Assembly (NCBI GenBank): GCA_020402945.1
Contig: JADBYQ010000043.1
Location: 1 to 42,173 of the forward strand
Direction of reading: 5' to 3'
Length of the DNA stretch: 42,173 bases
DNA from: Cytophagales bacterium
GTDB taxonomy: Bacteria > Bacteroidota > Bacteroidia > Cytophagales > Cyclobacteriaceae
Under the pieces are notes generated by a model that had not been told where the DNA came from, ran no database searches, and saw only the letters and a program-made list of their open reading frames with translations. Position numbers and translations under genes: made by a program. Of the stretch, positions 9,501 to 18,463 are shown one piece after another (the stretch's first letter is position 1; each line of letters starts with the position of its first letter).

Positions 9501-9939
9501 AATGTTCATTGTTCCCCTTCGTAACCTGAAGAGAATCTTTCTTATCCAGATTGAACCACCAAATATTTTCACCTCCACTGCGATCCGAGATAAATAACAA
9601 CTTCGTTCCATCGGGGCTAAACTTTGGATGAGAGTCAAAAGACATTCCCTTAGTAAATTGAACCGGCTTTCCACCAGTAATAGGCATGGTGAAAATATCG
9701 CCCAGGAAATCAAACGCGATCGTTTTTCCGTCCGGACTTACGTCCAGTGACATCCAGCTGCCTTCGTTTGTTTTTAACGGAATACGCCTCGCAATTTCTA
9801 GCGGAAGATCCTTCTTCTTCTTTGCTTTTTCTTTTTTGGTTGAATCTGCTTTTATTTCCTTCTTGGGCTCCTGCGCTAACACGTATTGACTATAAACTAG
9901 TGCGAACACAATAAGGCAAAGACTAACTATTTTTTTCAT
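6502..9939 (-). CDS. Secreted amidohydrolase with N-terminal TolB-like propeller
   Basis: 1,145 residues with a signal peptide (MKKIVSLCLIVFALVYSQ). Residues about 50-650 contain TolB/PD40 propeller repeats (SPDGK, SPDGT, WTPDGT, SPDGS, each followed by a short strand). A Lys/Asp/Glu-rich linker (about 665-720) leads to an amidohydrolase barrel. Metal-site candidates are THSH near residue 790, the Lys of IKMYLTG near 885, GHEH near 931 and GSHGQLQGLG near 1035. In the last of these, SHG stands where many relatives have a T/S-D; this is the normal form for the TolB-linked subgroup as I know it. Members are annotated as imidazolonepropionase- or prolidase-like, but the real substrate is uncertain. 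The linker holds a palindromic insertion at 7858-7879. It heads a three-gene minus-strand cluster. Confidence 0.88.
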   Translation of the reverse strand: MKKIVSLCLIVFALVYSQYVLAQEPKKEIKADSTKKEKAKKKKDLPLEIARRIPLKTNEGSWMSLDVSPDGKTIAFDFLGDIFTMPITGGKPVQFTKGMSFDSHPKFSPDGTKLLFISDRSGGENIWWFNLDKKDSLQVTKGNNEHYQSAEWTPDGTYIVASRGIRNLKLWMFHKEGGSGAQLISKPDNLKTVEPAFGNDGRFVWFAHRTGAWNYNAQLPQYQISTYDRDNGEIERKTQRYGSAFSPTLSPDGKWLVYGTRHNDQTGLILREIKSGDEKWLAYPVQRDEQESIAPLGVLPAMSFTPDSKEVVASYGGKFYRIPVAGGDAINIPFEMETEFLVGPRVDFKYPIKDDKDMIATQIRDAVVSPDGKQVALTVLNRLYLYDIQKATYKRITSNNFTEAQPTWSPDGSQLAWVTWENNAGHVYKLNLKLKDAKPVRLTTAAGLYTEPVWSYQGNKIVFFRGAAQTFKDADSPFFQGAQEDLVWISGDGGPLNFIAKAKGRSNPHFTKSEDRIYLYNGQKGLLSIRWDGTDEKAHLKVTGITVYGSVLMADNCMLNESEMEPAQEPSIADVIKIAPEGDKALAQINNEIYVITIPKTGGDTPKVSVAEADKAQFPSRKLTKLGGEFASWSSNAKTVYFTLGNAFFTYNLDSAKTKEDALKKKKAAEEKAKELEEAKGDKKDENLPGGKAGKDDKKDDKKDEKKDEGYKPTEVRIKVTVQKDVPQGKILLQNARIVTMKGDEVIESGDVLIENARIKQVGAAGSIAVDGSVQKIDLKGKTIVPGFVDTHSHMWPAWGVHKNQVWMYAANLAYGVTTTRDPQTATTDVLTYGDMVETGQIIGPRIYSTGPGVGFWAYNIKDLDQAKDILKQYSEYYNTKTIKMYLTGNRQHRQWIIQAAKEQSLMPTTEGGLDFKLNMTNLIDGYPGHEHALPIYPLYKDVASSIAEAKMTYTPTLLVAYGGPWAENFYYATENVNGDPKLNYFTAKSELDEKSRRRPGWFMKEEHVFEDHAKFVNDLVRAGGNAGVGSHGQLQGLGYHWELWSVASGGMRNIDALKVATIHGAKAIGLDTDIGSIEAGKLADLIILDKNPLENLRNTNSVNQVMKNGRLYDGNTLDEVYPTVRKAPNFAKDQAAPVGVPGIR
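7858..7879 (-). repeat. GC-rich palindromic repeat inside a coding linker (copy 1)
   Basis: The plus strand reads CCCTGCCTTGCCGCCAGGCA and continues GG, a near-palindrome able to form a GC-rich hairpin. On the coding strand it gives LPGGKAGK in the middle of a Lys/Asp-rich linker, where its GC content and amino acids are out of place. A sister copy in gltB (33874-33896) encodes LPAGQAGK in the same frame and orientation. Confidence 0.7.
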
Positions 9940-10075
9940 TTGAATGGGTATTTGGTGAATTCAAAACTGATTGCAATAGGAAAAATAAAGATTTCCAATT
10001 TCTACAGGCCATCCATTTACATGGTCGGTAGAAACCGATCAAAATTCATTCTTGCCCAGCGATATAGGTGGTAAT

Positions 10076-13033
10076 CTAGTTGTTCTTCTTTCTAAAGAAT
10101 TTATTCAGTTTATTCTGAAGTGCTTCTTTTACGGGATCTGCTTTTGTTGTATCGGTTTTTGTGGAGTCTTTTTTAGTGCCTCCACCTAAAATACCATTCA
10201 CAAGATCCTTGGCCGGTGTATCTTTAATTACATCCTTCAATACTTCTTTTCCCTTATCAACGGCTACATTCGTCACGGCTTCCTTTACCTGTTGTTTTTG
10301 CTCTTGCATGAGCAAAGTGGTTTTAGGGGCGCTGAACAAACCTGTCAATCCAATCGTAACAGGGATTTCCGAAGTTGAATTTTGAGATACGGTTGCCTGA
10401 TTCAAAAAGCCCTGAAACTGCGAACCTAATTGCCCGGCTGGAACCATCATTTTAATTGTATAGTCGATTGATTTATCGAGACCAGAACTGCCACTAATCG
10501 TAGTCACATAATCACCAAACTTCACATTAAATGGTTTTACGCTTAGCCTTCCGTCTGTAATTGTTGCAGACATCAAAACATCTTGCAGGCTAACATTATC
10601 CGTATTGTTCAGCTTCGTGAGGGAAGTAATACTGGAAACTAAATTTGATTTGGTCAACGAGGCCTGTGCAATTTTAATCAACCCTGCGCCTGTTATTGTA
10701 TTTAACTTGGGCATCATATCTTGTCCCAACTCTCCGTTAATTTTAAAGTCGGTACCAAAATTTCCATTTACGAGCCCGGCAATAGGAGCATACGTTTTAA
10801 CTACTGAAAAAGAATTGGCCGCTTGTTGAATGGAAAGGTTTTCAATCTTCAAAGCAAAATCATACTTGGGATGATTTATGTCTTTTGTATTGTACACGCC
10901 ACTTACACCAAATGATCCGCCTAACATATTAAACTTAACGCCACTGAGGTTAGCCACCCCTTCCTTTAGAATGACATCGCCATTTGCATTGGTCATTATA
11001 TACTCCATCATTTTTACTGTTTTGATATCAGAATGCAATGTGAAATCAATGTTTTGTGGTATCGGTATCACACCAAAAGACGCGGTATCTTTTTTAGCCG
11101 GCTCAGTTGATTCTGTCATGAACTCATTCAGGTCTAGTAGCGTAGAATTGAAATTCATGTTTCCTTTGATGGTCTCCTTGCCAAATACATAGCCAATGTA
11201 GTTACTCACCGACCCGTCTACGCTAAAATCACTCTTGCCAATTGTACCACTCGTGTTTTTTAGCTCAATTTTTTGGGGATTAAATGTGGCCTCCGCTTGT
11301 GATATTCCTACTGCGTAGGCAAGCGTCTTTGAATTAAACTTGAAATCTCTTAATGAAGCAGAACCGCTCGTTGGTAGTTTATCATATCGCTTTGCATTCA
11401 CATCGGAAAACTTGCCCTTCGTTTCTATGTTTGCTTTTACCTTTCCGGCAAGCGCCATCCCATCGAGAGGAAAAATTTTTGTCATTTTCTCGATGTCAAT
11501 TCCTCCGTTCACTTTCAAATCCCAGGTGTAGTCGTCCAAGTTCTGTAACAATAACTCCGCAGCAAATTTTTCGCCTTCCATTACCATCGCGAAGTCGTTT
11601 ACAGTAATAAATGTCTCCGCCATCTTGCCGGACGAATTTTTTACCGTTGAAATGAAATGAATATCCTCCAAGGGAAGAGGAAACTGACTCGCCTTGGCGT
11701 AGCCCCCATCCAAACGCATCGCTACATCGATGGCCGGAATAATTTTGCGAACGCTATCATAAACCCCTTTTGCATTTGCATCTACTGCAAAAATACCTTT
11801 GAGTTCCATCCCCTGTGTGGGTACCATTTTTGTCAGCTCAGTTAGATTTAACTTAGCCTTTATGTTGGCATCCATTCGGAAATCCTTCAAGTTCTCAACC
11901 AACAATCGTGCATCCACAGGATTGGATCCAAAATCCAGGTGTAGCTTTTTTAGATCGATCATGGTATTCTCGACAACACCCGTTTTATTGTCCACCAAAA
12001 GATCCATGTTAATATTGGTAACTGCAGATGGCAGATCAGGATACTTGAACATGGCATCATTTACACGCAAGCCAAGATTAAAGGCGGGCATTTGTGTTTC
12101 GCTATAGGTTCCTTTCACGAATCCGTTAAATGCAAGCTCTCCCTTTGTTTCAATTTTCGAGAAGTCTTTTGAATACATACCCGGTACCAGAGATAGCAGG
12201 CTCTTGAAAGAAGTCTCAGGGCTTTTAAAACTGATATCCATGCCGTAGTCCTTTTCATTCATTTTAAACCAACCGTCAAAATTAACGGTAAAGTCATTGA
12301 GCTTAGCCGTATTTTCTTTGAATGTGTATTTCGTATAGGCTTCGCTGATGCCGATGGTCATTTCTACTTCTGCGCGTTTGTTGGAGAGGTATTCAACTCC
12401 GCCATAAGAAACTGTTAGGGAGTCACCGATACTTTTTGTTTTCAAATCAAACTCAGCCTCATTAAAGTTGCCACTTCCGGAATGATCTAAGTCTTTAATT
12501 GACATAAAGTAAGGCATAGTTTGGTCGTCATAAACGAACGATCCGTTTATCACCTCCCAATGGTCAATGCCAAATGAAAATTTGCTAGGCTCTGTTGATT
12601 GCTGCTGTAGCGTATCGGTAGAAGGAATAACAATGTCATAATTTGCACTACCATCTTTCAATACCTTAATGCTGATTTGTGGGCGAGTCAAGGTGATGCC
12701 CTTCACACGCAATTGATCTCCAAAAAGAATATCACGCAAATTGATTTCCACCTGAAATTCCTCGATAACAAATAGCGGATGCCCTTCAAAGGGAGCTCTG
12801 TTGAAAACACCCAATTCTTTTACCTCTACCGTCATGTTCGGAAAGTTGCTGAAGAGTGACAGGCTAAAGTTATTAACGTCAAAAATGACATCTGCATTAA
12901 CGGACTTGGCTATTTCTCTATCAATGGCACTTTTAATATCTTCTTTAAAAACACGTGGTAAAATAAGGGCAGCGGCAAACAATAAGCCGAAAACAATGCC
13001 AAGAACGATGAATACTTTTTTTGCAATTTTCAT
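10076..13033 (-). CDS. AsmA-like envelope protein
   Basis: 985 residues from ATG 13033; the frame is open further upstream, but MKIAKKVFIVLGIVFGLLF is the expected N-terminal membrane anchor. The body is a long beta-rich periplasmic repeat structure. An AsmA-like C-terminal region follows (about residues 780-900, GAGLIKIAQASLTKSNLVSS then VKFGDYVTTISG). The last 70 residues are a Lys/Asp/Thr-rich tail. AsmA-family proteins are thought to bridge inner and outer membranes for lipid transport. It shares the general build, but not obvious close identity, with the protein at 895-4044. It follows the aldehyde dehydrogenase gene on the same strand after 66 bases. Exact role unknown. Confidence 0.85.
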   Translation of the reverse strand: MKIAKKVFIVLGIVFGLLFAAALILPRVFKEDIKSAIDREIAKSVNADVIFDVNNFSLSLFSNFPNMTVEVKELGVFNRAPFEGHPLFVIEEFQVEINLRDILFGDQLRVKGITLTRPQISIKVLKDGSANYDIVIPSTDTLQQQSTEPSKFSFGIDHWEVINGSFVYDDQTMPYFMSIKDLDHSGSGNFNEAEFDLKTKSIGDSLTVSYGGVEYLSNKRAEVEMTIGISEAYTKYTFKENTAKLNDFTVNFDGWFKMNEKDYGMDISFKSPETSFKSLLSLVPGMYSKDFSKIETKGELAFNGFVKGTYSETQMPAFNLGLRVNDAMFKYPDLPSAVTNINMDLLVDNKTGVVENTMIDLKKLHLDFGSNPVDARLLVENLKDFRMDANIKAKLNLTELTKMVPTQGMELKGIFAVDANAKGVYDSVRKIIPAIDVAMRLDGGYAKASQFPLPLEDIHFISTVKNSSGKMAETFITVNDFAMVMEGEKFAAELLLQNLDDYTWDLKVNGGIDIEKMTKIFPLDGMALAGKVKANIETKGKFSDVNAKRYDKLPTSGSASLRDFKFNSKTLAYAVGISQAEATFNPQKIELKNTSGTIGKSDFSVDGSVSNYIGYVFGKETIKGNMNFNSTLLDLNEFMTESTEPAKKDTASFGVIPIPQNIDFTLHSDIKTVKMMEYIMTNANGDVILKEGVANLSGVKFNMLGGSFGVSGVYNTKDINHPKYDFALKIENLSIQQAANSFSVVKTYAPIAGLVNGNFGTDFKINGELGQDMMPKLNTITGAGLIKIAQASLTKSNLVSSITSLTKLNNTDNVSLQDVLMSATITDGRLSVKPFNVKFGDYVTTISGSSGLDKSIDYTIKMMVPAGQLGSQFQGFLNQATVSQNSTSEIPVTIGLTGLFSAPKTTLLMQEQKQQVKEAVTNVAVDKGKEVLKDVIKDTPAKDLVNGILGGGTKKDSTKTDTTKADPVKEALQNKLNKFFRKKNN

Positions 13034-13099
13034 AGGAAACCGGATTGACGGAACAAAGGTAGTGAAACACAATGCATGCAAACGAACGCTGGCGGCTTG

Positions 13100-14536
13100 C
13101 TAGAAGTATTTTAACATGAGTTTAACGATAAACGCTTTAAGTTTCGATTGAAATGGAGGGTAAAGAAAACCAATAGATGAAAACCGGCTCATTTGGTGAA
13201 GCACCGGTTTTTGATTTGAGAATTCCAGAAATCCGTAGTAGCCATGCGATTTCCCGATTCCACTGTTGTTTACTCCGCCAAAGGGCAGGTTGGCGTGAGT
13301 AAATTGTATCACACATTCATTGATACAGACTGATCCGGCAGAGGTAGCTGCCAAAACTCTATTTCTGGATTTACGATCATGACTAAAGACGTACAGTGCC
13401 AATGGCTTTGGCTTACTATTTACAATGTCAATCACTTCGGTATCTGTCTCATAACTAATGATTGGCAAAACTGGCCCAAAGATTTCTTCCTCCATCATCC
13501 GAGACGAAGCGGAAACATTGGTAAGAATCAAGGGATGAATAAAGTTGGTTTGTTCATTTACTGTACCCCCCATTTCGATTCTAGCCCCGCCTGCAATAGC
13601 GTCTTCAATCAATGCGCTAATTCTGCTAAAATGGCGATGATTTACAATTCGTGAATAGTTCGAACTCGCCTCGTCAATTTTATTACCCTCCCCAAAAAGA
13701 AGAATCACTTCTTTTTTTAGCGCTTCCACAAATTTGTCTTTGATTTCGCAGTGCACTAATACATAATCTGGCGCAATACAGGTTTGGCCGTTATTCAAAA
13801 ATTTACCGAAAGCAATTCGCTTTGCCGCATCGTCAATGCGAGCTGTTTTATCAACGATTGTGGGTGATTTGCCACCTAGTTCGAGGGTCACGGAAGTCAG
13901 GTTTTCAGCGGCTGCTTTCATTACCACTTTGCCAACCGCTGGGCTACCAGTAAAGAAAATATGATCGAAGGGTAAGCGCAACAATTCGGTCGACACGTCC
14001 TGCCCACCTTCAAACACGGTTACCAGGTCTTCTTCAAAAAACTCACGAACTAGTTCGGCAATTAATCGGGCGGTGTGTGGCGTTAGCTCTGAAGGCTTGA
14101 TGATGGCCGTGTTCCCCGCAGCCAAACAAGAAACCAGTGGCCCAAAACATAAGCTGAAAGGATAATTCCAAGGAGCAATTATCAAACAGGCACCCTTTGG
14201 CTCAACTACAACTTTTGAACGCGTGCCTAAATAGGTAATGGGTGCATCAATCTTCTGGGGGGCAGTCCATTGATCTAGTTTCTCAATCGCGTGACGCAAT
14301 TCACTCAACACAGGATAAATCTCCGAAAGGTCTACTTCCATCAATGGCTTCTTAAAATCATTGTGAACCGCATTTCCAATTCTTTCCCGGTTGGACAAAA
14401 TAAAATCGCTGAAGCGGCTCAATAGCTTTTTTCGGTCGGCAATCGGCTGTTTTCGAAGCTGTATGCTTTTATTCTGGTGTGAACTGAAAGCTTTTTGGAT
14501 TTGCTCTTTGGTTGCGAAAATGGCCTCTGTTATCAC
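13100..14536 (-). CDS. Aldehyde dehydrogenase, class 3 (ALDH3) type
   Basis: 478 residues, the length of class 3 enzymes, which oxidise medium- and long-chain aldehydes to acids with NAD(P)+. Visible motifs are APWNYP with catalytic-site Asn 124, IIKPSE at 145-150 (cofactor), FTGSPAVG near 195-202, LELGGKSP with the general base Glu 219, and NNGQTCIAPDY with the nucleophile Cys 253. The C-terminal FEFS-like segment and the hydrophobic tail after about residue 450 (FIVKLMLKYF) resemble membrane-associated ALDH3 members. Fatty aldehyde oxidation is the most likely job. It probably shares a transcript with the AsmA-like gene just downstream. Confidence 0.93.
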   Translation of the reverse strand: MITEAIFATKEQIQKAFSSHQNKSIQLRKQPIADRKKLLSRFSDFILSNRERIGNAVHNDFKKPLMEVDLSEIYPVLSELRHAIEKLDQWTAPQKIDAPITYLGTRSKVVVEPKGACLIIAPWNYPFSLCFGPLVSCLAAGNTAIIKPSELTPHTARLIAELVREFFEEDLVTVFEGGQDVSTELLRLPFDHIFFTGSPAVGKVVMKAAAENLTSVTLELGGKSPTIVDKTARIDDAAKRIAFGKFLNNGQTCIAPDYVLVHCEIKDKFVEALKKEVILLFGEGNKIDEASSNYSRIVNHRHFSRISALIEDAIAGGARIEMGGTVNEQTNFIHPLILTNVSASSRMMEEEIFGPVLPIISYETDTEVIDIVNSKPKPLALYVFSHDRKSRNRVLAATSAGSVCINECVIQFTHANLPFGGVNNSGIGKSHGYYGFLEFSNQKPVLHQMSRFSSIGFLYPPFQSKLKAFIVKLMLKYF

Positions 14537-14602
14537 TTTTAAGGGTTTTTCACAAGATATCTAAATTTAAAAAACATCGAATGTTAAGTTTTCTGCCATT
14601 TA

Positions 14603-14633
14603 TTTGGTCAATGTTACCAAATTATTACCTTTA
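14603..14633 (+). promoter_or_regulatory. Bacteroidota promoter of the transglutaminase-like gene
   Basis: TTTG (14603-14606), a 19-base spacer and TACCTTTA (14626-14633) match the TTTG / TAnnTTTG consensus except for the last base. The expected transcript start near 14640 lies about 23 bases before ATG 14663. Confidence 0.6.
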
Positions 14634-14662
14634 TCATAACAATTTAGTAACATTGGCTTAAC

Positions 14663-15463
14663 ATGAAAAAAAGGCTTTGGCTGTTATTCGTTCTGATCCC
14701 GCTGCTTGGTGCTGGGCAGAATAACTTATTGCCCAGCCTGCTAAAGACAACTCCTACAGCTAACACTGCCCTCATAAACAAAAAGCTAGTCGACTTCATC
14801 TCACTTCAGCAAACAAAGCAAGCCAAATCTAAAAGCGAGATTAAGTTCTTGCATTCTCTCTTCAATGAATCGCACAGAAAATTCCTCAAGCACTACAAAG
14901 CGTATAGCCAGTTCAGCGAACCCTTTGAAAGTGGTCATTACGATTGCTTAAGTGGTACCGCGTTCTTTAGCCTAATGCTAGAGTCGCTGCAAATGAACTA
15001 CAAGATCATAGAAACCAACTACCATATCTTTTTACTTGTAGAGACTCGCGAAGGGCAAGTGTTGCTGGAAACGACCGATCGCCTTTTTGGATTCAAGACG
15101 AATCCGTTGGAAATTGAAAAATGTTTAAAGGGATACAAGGAAAATTTACTAGCGACCTCCAATCGCAAGGCTCACTACTACCAGTATCAGTCAAAGCTGT
15201 TTCGGGAGATAAAATCTACACAACTCAGTGGCCTTCTTTACTTTAATCAGGCGGTTGTATCTTACAATAATCGCGAATGGGAACAATGCGTTTACCACTT
15301 GGAAAAAGCTCGATTTATTTACGACAACGCAAGAGTGTCAGAATTGACTCACCTTTTGGTTGAAACGATATCTCAAGCCGATCTAAACGAAAAGTCTAAG
15401 CAAGAATTACTTATCCACCTAAGCCCATTTGTAACCGATTTGCCGGTATTGGCTGGGCGCTAG
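14663..15463 (+). CDS. Secreted transglutaminase-like protein
   Basis: 266 residues with a signal peptide (MKKRLWLLFVLIPLLGAGQ). The core from about residue 90 to 140 has the order and spacing of a transglutaminase-like Cys-His-Asp triad: Cys 95 in HYDCLSGTAFF, His 121 in NYHIFLLVE, and Asp 139 in LLETTDRLFG. Such folds in bacteria are usually cysteine proteases or catalytically uncertain. The C-terminal part (about 185-255) is helical and may be TPR-like (YFNQAVVSYNNREWEQCVYH). It has its own promoter. It is convergent with the OmpA gene, and the two stop codons overlap: TAG 15461-15463 on plus, 15460-15462 on minus. The transglutaminase call is by pattern, not by search. Confidence 0.65.
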   Translation: MKKRLWLLFVLIPLLGAGQNNLLPSLLKTTPTANTALINKKLVDFISLQQTKQAKSKSEIKFLHSLFNESHRKFLKHYKAYSQFSEPFESGHYDCLSGTAFFSLMLESLQMNYKIIETNYHIFLLVETREGQVLLETTDRLFGFKTNPLEIEKCLKGYKENLLATSNRKAHYYQYQSKLFREIKSTQLSGLLYFNQAVVSYNNREWEQCVYHLEKARFIYDNARVSELTHLLVETISQADLNEKSKQELLIHLSPFVTDLPVLAGR

Positions 15464-16173
15464 TTTTCCAATATCCGAAGTTCCACTCTTCGATTCATTT
15501 TATGCGCCTCCTCTGTGTTTTCTCTGGTAAGGGGAGAAGTCCCTCCGAAAGCCTTCGTCTTAATCTTAGCTTTATTAGATCCCTTCGAAACCAAATAGGA
15601 TCTAACGGCATCTACTCGCTCTTGGGATAGCTTCATGTTCAATTTCGGATCGCCCTTGATATCGGTGTGCCCTTCTAACTGAACCACCATATTGGGATTA
15701 TTCTTAAGCATGGAAACTACTTCGTCTAGCTCATCATGCGACTCAGGTGAAATCTTGGCGGTACCAACTGCAAAAATCAAGTTATCCAAACGCATGGTAT
15801 GCCCTGCTCGGTGCGAAGTGGTTTCTGAATTTTTGGCAACTGTGGCCGGTAACGCCAGTTCTATGTCTTTAACAACTTTTCTTTCTGCATTAGCATCCGC
15901 AGGATCCAATAAATACTTGGCGGTCGCGAAGCCGGGGGCTTCTATGGTTATTGAATATTTCTCCCCTTCAAAAAGAGGGAACGAAAAAGAAGATCCATTT
16001 AGAGATCCAACTACATTTGCATAGGGTTCACTTTGATACGATATCTTGGCGGTTATTGGCTCTTTTGTAGTTGCGCTAACGATCTTTCCCTGTGCGTAAA
16101 CAAGCGTATCTGTTGATTGGGCAACTGAGAGTATCGCAACGAACACCGCTGTAGTTGTCAAAAAAAATTTCAT
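15460..16173 (-). CDS. OmpA-domain outer-membrane/peptidoglycan-binding protein
   Basis: 237 residues: a signal peptide (MKFFLTTTAVFVAILSVAQ), a carboxypeptidase-regulatory-like beta domain (about 27-105, GKIVSATTKEPITAKISY) and a C-terminal OmpA-like domain (about 128-235). The OmpA domain shows LEGHTDIKGDPKLNMKLS, QERVDAVRSYLV, FGGTSPL and NRRVELRI, the classic peptidoglycan-binding pattern. It is a shorter relative of the protein encoded just upstream (16220-18337), which has the same two domains plus a propeller. The gap is 46 bases, so co-transcription is likely. Role: anchoring the envelope to peptidoglycan. Confidence 0.9.
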   Translation of the reverse strand: MKFFLTTTAVFVAILSVAQSTDTLVYAQGKIVSATTKEPITAKISYQSEPYANVVGSLNGSSFSFPLFEGEKYSITIEAPGFATAKYLLDPADANAERKVVKDIELALPATVAKNSETTSHRAGHTMRLDNLIFAVGTAKISPESHDELDEVVSMLKNNPNMVVQLEGHTDIKGDPKLNMKLSQERVDAVRSYLVSKGSNKAKIKTKAFGGTSPLTRENTEEAHKMNRRVELRILEN

Positions 16174-16219
16174 GGTCTCTTATTTAAACACTTCAAAAGT
16201 AGGCTCTCTAAAATGACTC

Positions 16220-18337
16220 TTACATCTTCACTATCTTGAATTCAACTCTGCGATTTTTCGCATTACCAGCCTTGGTATTGCTGGCGTCTATAGGTTTTGA
16301 TTCACCAAAAAAGGTTGAGTTTATTCGTTCTTGCGAAACACCTTTTTTCACCAAGTAATTTGTGACGGCTTTCGCTCGTCTTTCAGAAAGCTTCATGTTA
16401 TACCTAGCCGGTCCTAGGTTATCTGTGTGCCCGGCAATCTCAACTTGCAGGGTGGGTCGTTCGTTCATTAGTCCAACAATTCGATTTAACTCAGGGAAAG
16501 ACTCCTGACTTAGAATAGAAGTATCAAACGCAAAGAAGATATTGTTTAAAGGAATCCTCGCATTTTCTTCTATCGGTGTCACCTCGATTGGAGCGATGTC
16601 TACAGGCTTACCATCAACAGGCTTACCATCAACAGGCTTACCATCAACATGTTTTCCACTAACAACAACCGCTTCGGTGGGCGTGAGTTTTACATCTTGG
16701 CTTATTGGGCCATAGGCAATCCTTCTTAGATCGAGATTTTGATTGGTGGAGAGGTGGTCTTTTGCTTCCGCCCGAACACCATACAAACTCCCAACTGGTA
16801 ATTGAATCTCGTAAGCTCCGGTAACTGGGTCTGATTGTACGGTGCCCACCTGTTTTCCATCGTGTAGGCTCTCATAGATGACTTTGGCGCCAAGGGGTTT
16901 GCCTGTTTTCGCATCGATCAGTTTTCCTTTTACAAGAACAACTGGATCGGGTAACATAAAAACAGGTATCTTCAACCGAAAAATATCTACATTATTCTCG
17001 GCTACTCCTTTTGAAAAGTACGCGAACTCGCTACTGGCCGGAATGTTGAAAAACAAATCGTCAAATTTTGAGTTGACTTCTGATCCTAAGTTTTCGGGTT
17101 CACTCCAGTTGGTCCAGGTGTCATCGAGCCTGATGGATCTGTAAATGTCTGCGCCTCCATAGCCACTAAATCCTTTCGATGAAAAATACAGCGTCTTATT
17201 ATCAGCTGCTAAGAAAGGTGACGCATCTTCTGTGGCGGTGTTGATCGTTCTACCCAAATTAATTGGTTCAGACCAAACCGAATCATTTTTTGGAAAACTG
17301 ACATATAAATCTCGATCGCCATAAGAATCCTCTCGTTCAATAGACATCAAAAGCGCCATGCGTGTATTGGACAAAAAATAATGTGACTTCTCATTGAAAT
17401 TATAATCGTTTTCAATTTTCACCGCCCGAGGTGCTGTCCATTCTCCATTGACGTTGTTACTGATTGACATGCCGGCCAACATTTTTTTGCCATCCTTCAA
17501 ATACTGATTGCCTAACACCATGATGGCTGATTTCCCATCAGGTGTTACTGAGGAAATAGCATTAATAAAATTGGGATACTCGTTATTGAACTTTGGTCCC
17601 ATATTTTCAGCAAGTGACCATTTGCCTTTTGCATCCAATGTCGAGTACCAGATGTCTTCCTTATCATTTATACCCCCCATGTTCCCGGGGTGATTTCGTC
17701 TGCTGAAGTAGAGCGTTTTACCATCGGGTGATAAAATGCCATTCAAATCGTTATACTCACTATTTACATTGTTATCCAAACGTTCAGAAATCAATCCTTT
17801 TGCCAGCAGCTCTGGAATGTTGATAATGGCAGCGATCGGAAGATTGGAATCGGTAATGGCTATGGCATCAATTGAAAAATAATCTGTCAGAGCGGCTCCG
17901 TCAAATTCCAATTTAATAGAAATAACTTTGTAGGGAGTCTTTTCAATAAAGATGTTTTTCATTCTTCCTTTTACGGGAATTGTCTGGGGCACAAGCGTCT
18001 GAATGACGTGCTCTTGTCCATTTTCTTCATACGCAGTGACTCTGTAAAGGCCGCTTGGGTTGTTCGACTCCGCTATCGCAACCTGTTGAATCTGCATCGG
18101 GCTTTCGAACCGCACTTTAATCGATTCTTTTCTTTTTGGCCGGTCGGGTGTCCAAGCATTTGGGTTTTGACCCGCAGACGGTAACACATTCGGTTTGCCC
18201 AAGATTTGTTGAGCTGAGTATTGAACAGGTGTCAACTCGCTGGAAAAATCAATGACTTTTGAAGCCCATTGTACCGTCTGACTTTTTGCCACCGAAATTG
18301 AAGTAAGAGAGACAATTAATAAAAATAATTTCTTCAT
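16220..18337 (-). CDS. OmpA family protein with PD40 propeller repeats
   Basis: 705 residues from ATG 18337, chosen because MKKLFLLIVSLTSISVAKSQ is a signal peptide; the frame is open 12 codons further. Order: an N-terminal beta domain (about 25-165), PD40/WD40-like beta-propeller repeats (about 195-450, LSPDGKTLYFSRR, VTPDGKSAIMVLG, DNKTLYFSSKGFSG), a carboxypeptidase-regulatory-like domain (about 465-550), a VDGKP tandem repeat (about 563-580) and a C-terminal OmpA domain (about 590-705, IAGHTDNLGPARYNMKLSE, ERRAKAVTNYLV, NRRVEFKI). This build is common in Bacteroidota, where some members belong to the gliding/type IX secretion envelope machinery. No Por/Gld genes are visible here, so the function stays open. 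Confidence 0.9.
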   Translation of the reverse strand: MKKLFLLIVSLTSISVAKSQTVQWASKVIDFSSELTPVQYSAQQILGKPNVLPSAGQNPNAWTPDRPKRKESIKVRFESPMQIQQVAIAESNNPSGLYRVTAYEENGQEHVIQTLVPQTIPVKGRMKNIFIEKTPYKVISIKLEFDGAALTDYFSIDAIAITDSNLPIAAIINIPELLAKGLISERLDNNVNSEYNDLNGILSPDGKTLYFSRRNHPGNMGGINDKEDIWYSTLDAKGKWSLAENMGPKFNNEYPNFINAISSVTPDGKSAIMVLGNQYLKDGKKMLAGMSISNNVNGEWTAPRAVKIENDYNFNEKSHYFLSNTRMALLMSIEREDSYGDRDLYVSFPKNDSVWSEPINLGRTINTATEDASPFLAADNKTLYFSSKGFSGYGGADIYRSIRLDDTWTNWSEPENLGSEVNSKFDDLFFNIPASSEFAYFSKGVAENNVDIFRLKIPVFMLPDPVVLVKGKLIDAKTGKPLGAKVIYESLHDGKQVGTVQSDPVTGAYEIQLPVGSLYGVRAEAKDHLSTNQNLDLRRIAYGPISQDVKLTPTEAVVVSGKHVDGKPVDGKPVDGKPVDIAPIEVTPIEENARIPLNNIFFAFDTSILSQESFPELNRIVGLMNERPTLQVEIAGHTDNLGPARYNMKLSERRAKAVTNYLVKKGVSQERINSTFFGESKPIDASNTKAGNAKNRRVEFKIVKM
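16602..16646 (-). repeat. 15-bp tandem repeat encoding VDGKP
   Basis: Three perfect copies of a 15-base unit (plus strand ACAGGCTTACCATCA) stand head to tail, with a degenerate fourth copy on the 3' side (from 16647). They encode repeated VDGKP between the regulatory-like domain and the OmpA domain. Copy-number change would keep the frame, so this linker may vary in length between strains. Confidence 0.9.
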
Positions 18338-18463
18338 AAAAGGTGTAAAGGCAGTATAAGTCGGCTTTTCCAAGGTTTAAACTTAGCTAAAAAATGAAAA
18401 ATGCCGAAAAAGTGATACAAAAAAGAAAATCTTGGCTTTTGACTTGCAACCGATTGAAAAAAA

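Noticed and set aside
16602..16646. The 15-bp repeats as a CRISPR array
   Set aside because: The units are directly adjacent with no spacers and are translated within a gene.
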